This document shows positions 1 through 6,952 of a DNA stretch of 25,648 nt, piece by piece (position 1 is the first letter of the stretch; each line of letters opens with the position of its first letter). The notes beneath the pieces were generated by a model. It ran no database searches and had not been told where the DNA came from. It saw only the letters and a program-made list of their open reading frames with translations. The position numbers and the translations under genes were made by a program. Source of the DNA: a virus; the IMG/VR virus record IMGVR_UViG_3300017748_000121, positions 1-25,648 of that record; one strand, written 5' to 3'.

Positions 1-336
1 AGAACTCTTGGCGGCATTCTGATGCCAGAGAACCCTGACGGTTCTTCCAAAGAAGATGCTATGCGTGTTCGCATTAATCTTCCTCAAGAGCCGAATGTTA
101 TCGATGTAGACTTTGATGATGAGCCTGACGAGGACGCAGGGGATTTTGTATTCCGTGGCCCGATGACTAACAGGCGTAAGAAGATATGGGATACTTTTAC
201 CGGCTTATTACAAACATCACAGATGAGTATTCCTTCCTCAATGACTGAGATGCGGAATAACTATGATGCTATTGCGTCAGACCCTTCTAATGATCTTCCC
301 ACTACAGATGAACTTGTAACCCAAGGAGTATATTAA
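1..336 (+). CDS. Hypothetical protein, C-terminal part (cut by window edge)
   Basis: The frame is open from the first base, and seven codons precede the first ATG at position 22, so this is probably the tail of a longer gene that starts outside the window. The visible part has an acidic stretch near residues 28-42 (DVDFDDEPDEDAGDF), and its C-terminus ends in DELVTQGVY. I do not recognise the family. Its stop TAA overlaps the ATG of the LysM gene by one base, which suggests translational coupling with the small-gene chain that leads to terminase. An alternative is a complete 104-residue protein starting at 22, but no good ribosome binding site is visible before that ATG. Confidence 0.7.
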   Translation, partial: RTLGGILMPENPDGSSKEDAMRVRINLPQEPNVIDVDFDDEPDEDAGDFVFRGPMTNRRKKIWDTFTGLLQTSQMSIPSSMTEMRNNYDAIASDPSNDLPTTDELVTQGVY

Positions 337-842
337 TGTTTGGCTTATTTACTAAAAGCGAAAACAAGCGGCTTGATGCTGTTCGTGATAGAGCAAAGAA
401 GCTGGCTGACAAGCCTAAACCTCCGGCTACTAAAGCCACTGCTACTGGCTCTTCTTTGTCAAAGAAAGCAGTAGCAAAAGCTACCAAGAGAAAAGCGGCT
501 GCTAAAGCTACAGCTAAAAAACCTGAACCTAAGAAGATTAAGAAGGACGTAACTGTACGTTCTGGCGATACGCTTTCTGATATTGCAAAGAAGTACAGCA
601 CATCTGTTCGTCAGATGATGGCTGCTAATCCAGGCATTAAGAACGCTGACAAAATCCGTGTAGGGCAAGTCTTGAAGCTTCCTAAAGAAGTTATCACTGG
701 CTCATCTGTTGGCAAAACAAACAACCCATATCAGGGTCAGTCTTCCAAAGAGATTACATCCGGCGAGTCAAAGCGTGAAACTGCAACGCAGCGTTTAAAG
801 CGTAAGGCTTTAACAAAGCGTAGAGGTCGTACTGATGCCTAA
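336..842 (+). CDS. LysM-domain protein with lysine/alanine-rich N-terminal half
   Basis: This 168-residue protein has a single LysM module at about residues 72-116 (VRSGDTLSDIAKKYS, then IRVGQVLKLP), the classic peptidoglycan/chitin-binding fold. The first 70 residues are a low-complexity Lys/Ala/Pro segment with no signal peptide or membrane segment, and the C-terminus is Arg/Lys-rich. LysM modules bind N-acetylglucosamine polymers, so in a phage it could help a virion or lysis protein engage the cell wall; that role is inferred. No catalytic domain is present. It starts one base inside the stop of the preceding gene and overlaps the next gene by 8 bp. The LysM call is firm, the biological role is not. 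Confidence 0.9.
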   Translation: MFGLFTKSENKRLDAVRDRAKKLADKPKPPATKATATGSSLSKKAVAKATKRKAAAKATAKKPEPKKIKKDVTVRSGDTLSDIAKKYSTSVRQMMAANPGIKNADKIRVGQVLKLPKEVITGSSVGKTNNPYQGQSSKEITSGESKRETATQRLKRKALTKRRGRTDA

Positions 843-1086
843 ATATAAACTTCATAACGGTTCGATCTATGAAGGCGCAACGATTACTATGCCTGATGGT
901 AGGATCAAGACAGGCGAAACATTAACTGCCGATAGCCAGAGATGTTTCCCCCTTGAGGCTGGTGATGAGATTGTTCGCGCTCGTAAGTCTGATGGCACTC
1001 TCAAAGCAGATAACAAAGCAACTCCTGATACTAATGAAGCATGGGTTGCCAAGAAGCCTGCAAAGAAAAAAGCTGCTAAGAAGTAA
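835..1086 (+). CDS. Small hypothetical protein with lysine-rich tail
   Basis: This is an 83-residue protein of unknown family. Its N-terminal 60 residues look like a small beta-rich domain (KYKLHNGSIYEGATITMPDG), and the tail is Lys/Ala-rich (AKKPAKKKAAKK). It overlaps the LysM gene by 8 bp, and its TAA overlaps the ATG of the DUF6321 gene by one base, so it sits in a tightly coupled chain. The basic tail resembles those of its neighbours and suggests nucleic-acid or acidic-surface binding, but nothing proves this. Confidence 0.8.
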   Translation: MPKYKLHNGSIYEGATITMPDGRIKTGETLTADSQRCFPLEAGDEIVRARKSDGTLKADNKATPDTNEAWVAKKPAKKKAAKK

Positions 1087-1388
1087 TGGCTACTACTCCG
1101 GCATGGACACGCAAGGCAGGCAAGAATCCTAAAGGTGGATTAAATGCTGAAGGCCGTAAAGGCACAGGCATGAAAGCACCAGTTAAAGCTGGTGATAATC
1201 CTCGCAGAGCAAGCTTCCTACAACGCATGGGCGCAGCTAAAGGGCCGGAGCGTGACGAGAAAGGCAGACCTACACGGCTGCTTAAATCATTACAAGTATG
1301 GGGTGCGTCTTCTAAAGCAGATGCCGTTAAAAAGGGCAGAGCAATTAGTGCGCGTAATAAAGCAAAGAAGGGAAGAGCAAATGCCTAA
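1086..1388 (+). CDS. DUF6321-like small basic protein
   Basis: This 100-residue, strongly basic protein carries the signature WTRKAGKNPKGGLNAEGR near the N-terminus, GDNPRRASFLQRMG in the middle and WGASSKADAVKKGRAISARN near the end. That pattern matches a widespread family in marine viruses that I know as DUF6321; its function is unknown. There is no signal peptide or membrane segment. The start ATG overlaps the upstream TAA, and the last 8 bp overlap the start of the 23-residue peptide at 1381. Its place upstream of terminase and its charge make DNA binding or virion packaging plausible, as inference only. Confidence 0.88.
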   Translation: MATTPAWTRKAGKNPKGGLNAEGRKGTGMKAPVKAGDNPRRASFLQRMGAAKGPERDEKGRPTRLLKSLQVWGASSKADAVKKGRAISARNKAKKGRANA

Positions 1389-1452
1389 AGGTATTGGAAC
1401 GTATGGATCTAAAAAAGGCAGACCACCTAAGAAGCCAGTTAAAAAGAAATGA
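1381..1452 (+). CDS. 23-residue AT-hook-like peptide
   Basis: A 24-codon frame encodes MPKGIGTYGSKKGRPPKKPV plus three lysines. The core KKGRPPKK resembles an AT-hook (GRP flanked by basic residues), which binds the minor groove of AT-rich DNA. The start overlaps the DUF6321 gene by 8 bp, and the stop TGA overlaps the next ATG (ATGA at 1449-1452), which is the spacing expected of a translated gene rather than chance. I recall near-identical peptides in marine phages, which supports a real gene. The frame stays open further upstream, but that part is out of frame with DUF6321 and is not credible as coding. Confidence 0.75.
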   Translation: MPKGIGTYGSKKGRPPKKPVKKK

Positions 1453-1625
1453 GCAAGTCCAAAGTAAATGAAGCCGGTAACTACACCAAGCCAACTATGC
1501 GTAAGTCTTTATTCAATCGCATCAAGGCTGGCAACAAAGGTGGTGGTTCTGGTCAATGGTCTGCTCGTAAAGCGCAAATGCTTGCGAAAGCTTATAAAGC
1601 TAAAGGTGGGGGCTACACCTCTTGA
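1449..1625 (+). CDS. Small basic hypothetical protein (58 aa)
   Basis: ATG at 1449 overlaps the stop of the preceding peptide (ATGA), and the frame runs to TGA at 1623-1625. The 58-residue product contains NEAGNYTKPTMRKSLFNRIK, then GGGSGQWSARKAQMLAKAYK and a glycine-rich end. This arrangement is one I recognise from many marine phage genomes, always as a hypothetical protein near DUF6321 and DUF5872 genes. It is basic and has no membrane segment. Its end overlaps the TTG start of the next gene. Function is unknown. Confidence 0.8.
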   Translation: MSKSKVNEAGNYTKPTMRKSLFNRIKAGNKGGGSGQWSARKAQMLAKAYKAKGGGYTS

Positions 1626-1870
1626 AAGCTCCACAGAAATCTTTGTTTAAGTGGGGCGAACAGAAGTGGCGCACTAAAAGTGGAAAACCATCTACTCAAG
1701 GTTCAAAAGCTACTGGCGAAAGGTATCTACCTTCCGCTGCCATCAAAGCGTTATCATCGCAGGAGTACGCCAAAACCACGGCTGCTAAAAGAAAAGGACG
1801 TGCGTCTGGTAAGCAATTCGTTAGCCAGCCTAAAAAAGTACGAGATAAAGTAAGGAAGTATAGAACATGA
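1622..1870 (+). CDS. DUF5872-like small basic protein (TTG start)
   Basis: This 82-residue protein contains SLFKWGEQKWRTKSGKPSTQ, then KATGERYLPSAAIKALSS and a basic C-terminus, a pattern I know as DUF5872 (function unknown, common in phages and large DNA viruses). The start is TTG at 1622, overlapping the upstream TGA, with the G-rich stretch around 1606-1614 as a possible ribosome binding site. No in-frame ATG exists that would keep the conserved N-terminus. The last codons overlap the ATG at 1867. Confidence 0.85.
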   Translation: MKAPQKSLFKWGEQKWRTKSGKPSTQGSKATGERYLPSAAIKALSSQEYAKTTAAKRKGRASGKQFVSQPKKVRDKVRKYRT

Positions 1871-2061
1871 GTTTTATGCATACGCTTAAAGTTGAAGAGC
1901 GTGAGATACTTCGCACTGTTGTGAAGAAGGTACATCTTGTCCATCACCCGAAAGAGTTCTGCACTGACTATGAAGCAGATAAACTTATTGCGGTTATCGG
2001 GCCGGAAGTTGTTTCTCAAATGATTAAGTTTGGCAAGGATAACAAGGTTGACCAACTTTAA
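1867..2061 (+). CDS. Hypothetical 64-aa protein directly upstream of terminase
   Basis: The 64-residue product (LKVEEREILRTVVKKVHLVH at the start, YEADKLIAVIGPEVVSQMIK later) is unlike its lysine-rich neighbours in composition. It is probably all-helical and has no recognised domain. Its position just before the large terminase is where a small terminase subunit is often found, but I see no clear helix-turn-helix, so that remains speculation. It overlaps the terminase start by 14 bp. Confidence 0.82.
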   Translation: MSFMHTLKVEEREILRTVVKKVHLVHHPKEFCTDYEADKLIAVIGPEVVSQMIKFGKDNKVDQL

Positions 2062-3568
2062 GTACAAGCCTGATGGCAACGTACTGAAATCATTTATGAA
2101 ATCAGACGTATTCTTTCGTGGCTTGCGCGGCCCTGTTGGGTCAGGCAAGTCTGTTGGTTGTTGCGTAGAAATATTCCGCAGAGCCTTACAACAGAAAAAA
2201 GCAGAAGATGGTAAACGTCATTCCAGATGGGCTGTGATCAGAAACACAAATCCGCAGTTAAAAACCACAACCATTAAGACTTGGCTTGATTGGTTTCCCG
2301 AAGAACAGTGGGGTAAATTTACTTGGTCTGTTCCTTTTACGCACCACATCAAAAAGAACGATATAGACCTTGAAGTAATCTTCCTTGCTCTTGACAGGCC
2401 AGAAGATGTCAAGAAGCTCCTCTCCCTTGAACTGACTGGCATCTGGGTCAACGAGGCAAGGGAGATACCTAAATCCATCATAGACGCTTGTACGATGCGT
2501 GTAGGCCGCTTTCCGTCCATGAAAGATGGCGGAGCTACATGGACAGGCGTTATCTGCGATACCAACGCACCAGAGGAGGATCACTGGTGGCCTATCATGT
2601 CAGGCGAGGTTCCTGTTCCAGATCACATAGCAAAAGAAGAAGCCAAGATGCTGATCAAGCCAGACAACTGGCTATTCTTTACACAACCCGCAGGAATGAT
2701 AGAACGCAAAACCGAAGACGGAGACATCTCCGAATACGTTCCAAACGACACCGCAGAGAACAAACTAAATATGCGGAAGGATTATTATCCGAACATTGTG
2801 CAGGGCAAAACCAAAAGCTGGATCGATGTTTACGTTATGAACCGCCTCGGAAGTATAAAGGATGGTAAGCCTGTCTATCCTATGTTTGCACCTGACATCC
2901 ATGTAGCCAGAGAAGAGATACCAGTAGCCAATGGTGTGCCTGTTTATATTGGCATTGACTTTGGATTAACGCCTGTGGCTGTCTTTGGGCAAAAGGTTCG
3001 CGGCAGATGGATGCTGCTACAAGAGATTGTGGCATTTGATATGGGCATTGTAAGGTTTGCCGAAGTGCTGCGGCAAGACATAGCAACAAGATATGGTGGC
3101 TGCGAAATTATTATCTTTGGTGATCCGGCTGGTGACTTTAGAGCGCAGACAGATGAGACTACACCATTCCAGATAATGCGTGGTGCTGGCCTGTCAGCAA
3201 GACCTGCGCCATCTAATGATGTGGCTTTGCGTCTGGAATCTGTATCTGCGCCACTAAATAGAATGATCGAAGGGCAGTCTGGTTTGCTGATCGATCAACG
3301 CTGCCGGACAATCATTAAAGGCTTTGAAGGTGGTTATCAATACAAACGTATGCAGGTATCTGGTGAGCGTTACGCTGACAAGCCAGACAAGAACCACTTC
3401 TCTCACATCCATGATGCATTGCAGTACCTAATGCTTGGCTCTGGTGAGGGTAGGCAGATACTTCACAACATGAGCAACGCTCCTAGACCATTCCAAGCCA
3501 AGCGTGAATTTGATGTGTTCACTCGTAAGCCCAAGCAAAGAAGAGAAGGTCTTTGGTCGCGCATGTAA
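2048..3568 (+). CDS. terL: Terminase large subunit
   Basis: This is the ATP-driven DNA packaging motor and its nuclease. With TTG at 2048 the protein is 506 residues. The Walker A loop is GPVGSGKS with the lysine at residue 34, the Walker B-like strand is TGIWVNEARE with Glu136, and the C-terminal RNase H-fold nuclease shows GIDFGLTP (Asp304), FGDPAGDFR (Asp359) and HIHDALQYL (Asp456). I chose TTG 2048 because AAGGA at 2035-2039 lies 8 bases upstream. A longer start, TTG 2030, adds six residues but has a poor ribosome binding site. There is no in-frame ATG near the N-terminus. Length and motifs indicate a complete, active enzyme. It follows the small-gene chain and precedes the portal block. 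Confidence 0.97.
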   Translation: MTNFKYKPDGNVLKSFMKSDVFFRGLRGPVGSGKSVGCCVEIFRRALQQKKAEDGKRHSRWAVIRNTNPQLKTTTIKTWLDWFPEEQWGKFTWSVPFTHHIKKNDIDLEVIFLALDRPEDVKKLLSLELTGIWVNEAREIPKSIIDACTMRVGRFPSMKDGGATWTGVICDTNAPEEDHWWPIMSGEVPVPDHIAKEEAKMLIKPDNWLFFTQPAGMIERKTEDGDISEYVPNDTAENKLNMRKDYYPNIVQGKTKSWIDVYVMNRLGSIKDGKPVYPMFAPDIHVAREEIPVANGVPVYIGIDFGLTPVAVFGQKVRGRWMLLQEIVAFDMGIVRFAEVLRQDIATRYGGCEIIIFGDPAGDFRAQTDETTPFQIMRGAGLSARPAPSNDVALRLESVSAPLNRMIEGQSGLLIDQRCRTIIKGFEGGYQYKRMQVSGERYADKPDKNHFSHIHDALQYLMLGSGEGRQILHNMSNAPRPFQAKREFDVFTRKPKQRREGLWSRM

Positions 3569-3570
3569 TT

Positions 3571-3600
3571 TTGTGCGTTGCCATGCATTAATGCAGTCAG
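3571..3600 (+). promoter_or_regulatory. Candidate late promoter or regulatory motif, copy A
   Basis: The 68-bp gap after terminase contains TTGTGCGTTGCC followed by the perfect palindrome TGCATTAATGCA. A closely similar stretch, TTGTGCGTGGC then TGCATTACTGCA, lies in the gap before the tail fibre gene at 16838. T7 has its own promoters at comparable places (before the portal block and before gene 17), so a phage-specific promoter or operator is possible. No classical -35/-10 pair is convincing here. Function is inferred from position and similarity only. Confidence 0.3.
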
Positions 3601-3636
3601 TTACACAGAGTTTATAGCTATGAGAGGAATTTAATT

Positions 3637-3855
3637 ATGTGTTTAGGTGGCGGTTCATCAAAGCCAGCAGTTGATCCTAATGATAAGATCGAAGCTGACA
3701 ATAAAGCAGCAGAAGCCCAGCAAAAAAAAGAGGAAGCTAAAGCAAAGCGGACTGAAGAGCAGGTTGCTCGTAAGAAAGTTGGCGGTGGTGCAGGTAGGCG
3801 TTCTTTGCTTACAAGCAACAAAGCTGCGCTTGGCTATTATGACGAGACTCTTTAA
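3637..3855 (+). CDS. Small hypothetical protein before portal
   Basis: This 72-residue protein begins MCLGGGSSKPAVDPNDK and continues as a charged, Ala/Glu/Lys-rich helix (about residues 15-48), then GGGAGRRSLLTSNKAALGYY. A ribosome binding site (GAGAGGAAT, 3622-3630) precedes the ATG. Small MCLGGG-type proteins next to the portal are frequent in T7-like marine phages. The N-terminal MCLGGG is not a standard lipobox, because no hydrophobic stretch precedes the cysteine. Its stop overlaps the portal ATG by one base. Function is unknown; a head-completion or portal-associated role would fit the position. Confidence 0.85.
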   Translation: MCLGGGSSKPAVDPNDKIEADNKAAEAQQKKEEAKAKRTEEQVARKKVGGGAGRRSLLTSNKAALGYYDETL

Positions 3856-5408
3856 TGGATCAAATTGCAGAACGAATGCTGCAAAAGTACGAGCGTGCTA
3901 AACAAGCTCGGGTAAATTTTGAGCCTTTGTTTGAGGATTGCTTTGAGTACGCATTGCCTATGCGTCAGAGTTTCTACACGGAAAATCCGGGTCAGAGGCG
4001 TGACGATAAGATTTTTGATGAAACTGCTGTTGTTGGTGTGCAAGAGTTTGCATCTAGGTTGCAGGCTGGTCTTGTTCCCAACTTTGCAAGATGGGCAGAC
4101 TTTGTAGCTGGCTCTGAGATACCGCCAGACAAACAAGACACAGTTAATAACAGCCTTGATGAAGTTACTGATTATGTTTTTGAAGTCATTCAGAACTCTA
4201 ATTTTGGACAAGAAATACATGAAAGCTTTATGGATCTCGCGGTTGGAACAGGCGTTCTCTTGGTTGAAGAAGGGGATGCAATTAATCCTGTCAGGTTTAA
4301 TGCGATTCCTTTGCCAACTGTGCATCTCGATACTGGGCCTGATGATAAGATTGACCACGTTTACAGAGAGCGCACTCTTAAAAACTCAGAGATCCCTATT
4401 GCATATCCAAAGGGGGTTCTAGGAGAAAAGACTACAATGGCTGTAGCTAATCAGCCAGATACCAAAACAAAAATATTAGAAGTTATCTGCCGCAACTATA
4501 GCAAACCTAATGAAGACAGGTTTGATTACTATGTTGTAAATGTAGGCGATAAGGAAATCATTCTCCAAGAAAGCTATGAAGGCACAGGCTCAAATCCGTT
4601 TGTGTGTTTCCGTTGGTCTAAAGCTAGCGGCGAAGTATATGGGCGCGGCCCTCTAATTAACGCCCTTAGTGCAATCAAAACTACTAACCTTACTATTGAG
4701 TTGGTGCTTGAGAATGCACAGATGGCTATCTCTGGTGTGTACCAGATGGATGATGATGGCATCATAAACACTGATACAATCAATCTTGTGCCAGGCACAA
4801 TTATTCCAAAGGCTATGGGTTCGGCTGGCTTACAGCCAATCAAGAACGCAGGTAACTTTGACGTAGCCAATCTTGTCTTGAATGATATGCGTACAAACAT
4901 CAAACGTGCGCTTTACAATGATATGTTGGGCGATCCCAACAAAACACCTGCGTCTGCTACGGAAATAGCAGAACGCATGGCTGATCTATCCAGACGTATT
5001 GGATCAGCTTTCGGCAGGTTGCAGGCTGAGATGGTTCAGCCAGTATTGCAGCGTGTTGTTTACATTCTGAAGAAGCAAGGCCGTATTGAAGTTCCATCCA
5101 TTAATGGGCGGGAAGTCAAAGTCAGGTCTGTGTCACCATTGGCGCAAGCACAAGCCAATCAGGACATCAGCGCAGTCTCACGTTATTTGCAAATGGTCGG
5201 TGCTACATTCGGGCCAGAGGTTCTTAACGTACTTATTAACTCTGAGGACGTTGCGCTGTATCTCGCTAAGAAGTTTGGAGTGCCAGACAATCTAGTGAGA
5301 GATAAAGTGGAACGGCAACAGTTGTTAGAAGCTGCACAACAATATCAACAGCAACAACAACAGCAGGGCGTAGATGCAACGCAAATCCCTTCACTTGGGG
5401 GTGGATAA
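3855..5408 (+). CDS. Portal (head-tail connector) protein, T7 gp8-like
   Basis: The 517-residue product matches the podoviral head-to-tail connector family in length and sequence: RVNFEPLFEDCFEYALPMRQ near residue 20, EFASRLQAGLVPNFARWADF near 60-80, and the region GDPNKTPASATEIAERMADL near 360. Portals form the dodecameric ring at one capsid vertex through which terminase pumps DNA. The C-terminus is glutamine-rich (QQYQQQQQQQG). It starts one base inside the previous stop and overlaps the following gene by 35 bp. The family assignment is firm. Confidence 0.95.
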   Translation: MDQIAERMLQKYERAKQARVNFEPLFEDCFEYALPMRQSFYTENPGQRRDDKIFDETAVVGVQEFASRLQAGLVPNFARWADFVAGSEIPPDKQDTVNNSLDEVTDYVFEVIQNSNFGQEIHESFMDLAVGTGVLLVEEGDAINPVRFNAIPLPTVHLDTGPDDKIDHVYRERTLKNSEIPIAYPKGVLGEKTTMAVANQPDTKTKILEVICRNYSKPNEDRFDYYVVNVGDKEIILQESYEGTGSNPFVCFRWSKASGEVYGRGPLINALSAIKTTNLTIELVLENAQMAISGVYQMDDDGIINTDTINLVPGTIIPKAMGSAGLQPIKNAGNFDVANLVLNDMRTNIKRALYNDMLGDPNKTPASATEIAERMADLSRRIGSAFGRLQAEMVQPVLQRVVYILKKQGRIEVPSINGREVKVRSVSPLAQAQANQDISAVSRYLQMVGATFGPEVLNVLINSEDVALYLAKKFGVPDNLVRDKVERQQLLEAAQQYQQQQQQQGVDATQIPSLGGG

Positions 5409-5637
5409 TTTTCCACGCCCCAAAACAGATGATGATCTCATCTCTCGTAATATAAACTCTGTATTCAAAACACCAAACGGCGTAGCCGTTTTAAAGTATT
5501 TGCGTTCGATAACCATTGAATCCGTTCAAGGGCCGAATGCAAGTGATGCCGAACTGCGCCATCTTGAGGGGCAGCGGTATCTTGTTGGCCTCATTGAGAG
5601 GCGTATTAATCATGGACAAAAGGTAGATCAACAATGA
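5374..5637 (+). CDS. Bbp19-like phage protein
   Basis: This 87-residue protein carries the pattern FKTPNGVAVLKYLRS followed by AELRHLEGQRYLVGLIERRI, which I associate with the Bbp19 family, small proteins found between portal and scaffold or capsid genes in many podoviruses. The biochemical role is not established. ATG 5374 overlaps the portal end by 35 bp and is preceded by AGCAGGGCG. GTG 5401 is a possible shorter start that keeps the conserved part. Its end overlaps the scaffold ATG by 4 bp. Confidence 0.8.
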   Translation: MQRKSLHLGVDNFPRPKTDDDLISRNINSVFKTPNGVAVLKYLRSITIESVQGPNASDAELRHLEGQRYLVGLIERRINHGQKVDQQ

Positions 5638-6344
5638 ATGAAGCAGATAATGTGGAATTAGCTGACGAAGTTGCAGTTGAAGAAGCACCTGTCTCTGAGC
5701 GTCCTGAGTGGTTGCCAGAGAAATTCAACTCACCAGAAGATATGGCAGCATCGTATTCATCACTGGAATCCAAACTAGGACAAGGCAGGGATGATATAAG
5801 GGCTGAACTAGAACAAGAGCTTGAGATAGAAGCCCTTGAAGGTAGGCCGGAAACGGCTGGTGATTATGAATTGCCTGACATTATAGATGAAGAACAAGCA
5901 GTTGATAATGAAATGCTTGCATGGTGGGCAGATCATGCTCACGAAAATGGTTACTCTCAAGAAGAGTTTGCTGCTGGCATTGCTAAATATGCAGAACATA
6001 TGGAATCTCAAGAACCAGACTTAGAAGCTGAAAGATTATCATTAGGCGAAAATGCTGATGCTCGCATTGAAGCTGCTCAGTTATGGTCTGAAAATAGCCT
6101 GCCAGAAGAGTTTCAAGATCAAGCAGTCTTGCTTGCTGGATCAGCACAAGGCATTAAGTTTATTGAATACTTAATGGCAGATGGCAAACAAGCTACACCT
6201 AATGGCAACTTTACTGCGGCTGCGGCAACTACATTAGAAGATTTGCAAGCAATGCAGAAAGATCCTCGTTACTGGAATCCGGCACAAAGGGATATGGCAT
6301 TTGTTAAAAAAGTCGATGATGGTTTTTCCAAACTCTACAGATAA
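5634..6344 (+). CDS. Capsid assembly scaffolding protein
   Basis: This is a 236-residue, very acidic, mostly helical protein located immediately between portal and capsid genes, as in T7 gp9. The N-terminal RPEWLPEKFNSPEDMAASYS is typical of podoviral scaffolds. The middle is Glu-rich, and the C-terminus (MAFVKKVDDGFSKLYR) is basic, matching the usual helix that binds the coat protein. It would form the internal core around which the procapsid assembles and then leave. The last 29 bp overlap the gp13-like gene. Confidence 0.92.
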   Translation: MNEADNVELADEVAVEEAPVSERPEWLPEKFNSPEDMAASYSSLESKLGQGRDDIRAELEQELEIEALEGRPETAGDYELPDIIDEEQAVDNEMLAWWADHAHENGYSQEEFAAGIAKYAEHMESQEPDLEAERLSLGENADARIEAAQLWSENSLPEEFQDQAVLLAGSAQGIKFIEYLMADGKQATPNGNFTAAAATTLEDLQAMQKDPRYWNPAQRDMAFVKKVDDGFSKLYR

Positions 6345-6846
6345 TGCATTCCATGTAGATGGTGATGTAGAGATCGTAGAAGCTACTTATGAGCATGCAG
6401 AATATCTGCAAAATCATCTGCGATCACCTGATGTAAGAGAGTGCATGATACATGGTGCAACGCCTTGGCGGGCGTTGCGCTATCCTATAATGCGAAAGGA
6501 TGCTGTAACATTCACAGCACTTCACAAAAATACACCTGCTTGTATGTTTGGTGTAGTTCCTATCTATGATGATAGTGAGATGAAGACAGGCACTATCTGG
6601 CTTCTTGGCACTGATGAGATTGACAAGCACCCAAGGAAGTTTCTTCGCGCTTCAAAAAACATGCTGCAATACTTCTGTGACCGCTGGGATGTGGTTGAGA
6701 ATGTAGTTCCTATTGATCATATAGCAACCTTGCAATGGCTGAACTGGCTAGGATTTTTGTTTTGTGATGAACCAACCACTGTAAACGGCTTTGAGTGTGT
6801 CCGTTTTGTGCGTTGCGCTCCTCATGTAGAGATGCCATTCCAATAG
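6316..6846 (+). CDS. T7 gp13-like internal virion protein (DUF2833, GNAT-like fold)
   Basis: The product of about 176 residues shows MFGVVPIYDD, IWLLGTDEIDKHPRKFLRAS and HIATLQWLNWLGFLF, a pattern shared with the gp13/DUF2833 family of T7-like phages, which resembles GNAT acetyltransferases. In T7, gp13 is needed for virion morphogenesis. Start choice is uncertain: ATG 6316 or 6319 lack strong ribosome binding sites, and TTG 6301 is also in frame, so translation may depend on coupling to the scaffold gene it overlaps. The GNAT acetyl-CoA site is not obvious. Here it sits before the capsid gene rather than after the tail genes as in T7. Confidence 0.85.
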   Translation: MMVFPNSTDNAFHVDGDVEIVEATYEHAEYLQNHLRSPDVRECMIHGATPWRALRYPIMRKDAVTFTALHKNTPACMFGVVPIYDDSEMKTGTIWLLGTDEIDKHPRKFLRASKNMLQYFCDRWDVVENVVPIDHIATLQWLNWLGFLFCDEPTTVNGFECVRFVRCAPHVEMPFQ

Positions 6847-6952
6847 CATACGGCCTGTTTCAAACTGACAGCCCCATTGGGATAACTGGATGACGAGAGA
6901 GACGGACAACCGCGATGTAAATGTAACTTCTTTTAGACAAGGAACTTAACGA
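6847..6952 (+). promoter_or_regulatory. Leader of the major capsid gene with a hairpin
   Basis: This 106-bp untranslated stretch is the longest gap in the late region. It contains a hairpin at 6852-6873 (GGCcTGT pairing with ACAGCC, with one bulged C) and a second small one, CCCATTGGG at 6873-6881. No T-run follows, so it is not a normal terminator. The capsid ribosome binding site AAGGAA is at 6941-6946. A promoter, a processing site or an mRNA-stabilising leader for the most highly expressed gene is plausible but inferred. No convincing sigma-70 promoter is seen. Confidence 0.35.

Noticed and set aside
1192-1380. Upstream extension of the 23-residue peptide frame (start 1192)
   Set aside because: This part overlaps the DUF6321 gene out of frame and has no conserved features; the ATG at 1381 fits the coupling spacing.
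1696-2148. 150-codon minus-strand frame opposite DUF5872 and the terminase start
   Set aside because: It is antisense to three supported genes, and its protein has no recognisable motif.
2488-2868. 126-codon frame inside the terminase gene
   Set aside because: The product is arginine-rich in the way frame-shifted coding DNA often is; no ribosome binding site and no family. Unlike the frame in the endolysin it shows no structural pattern.
3637-3855. Outer-membrane lipoprotein reading of the MCLGGG protein
   Set aside because: The cysteine is at residue 2 with no preceding hydrophobic signal segment, so there is no lipobox.
3852-4358. 168-codon minus-strand frame opposite the portal gene
   Set aside because: Composition is erratic, with no family and no ribosome binding site, and it is fully covered by a well-supported portal gene.
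6804-6816. 13-base match to the intergenic motif, inside the gp13-like gene
   Set aside because: Kept only as a side remark: a 13-base match between two places in 25 kb is expected by chance a few times, and this copy lacks the TGCA palindrome.
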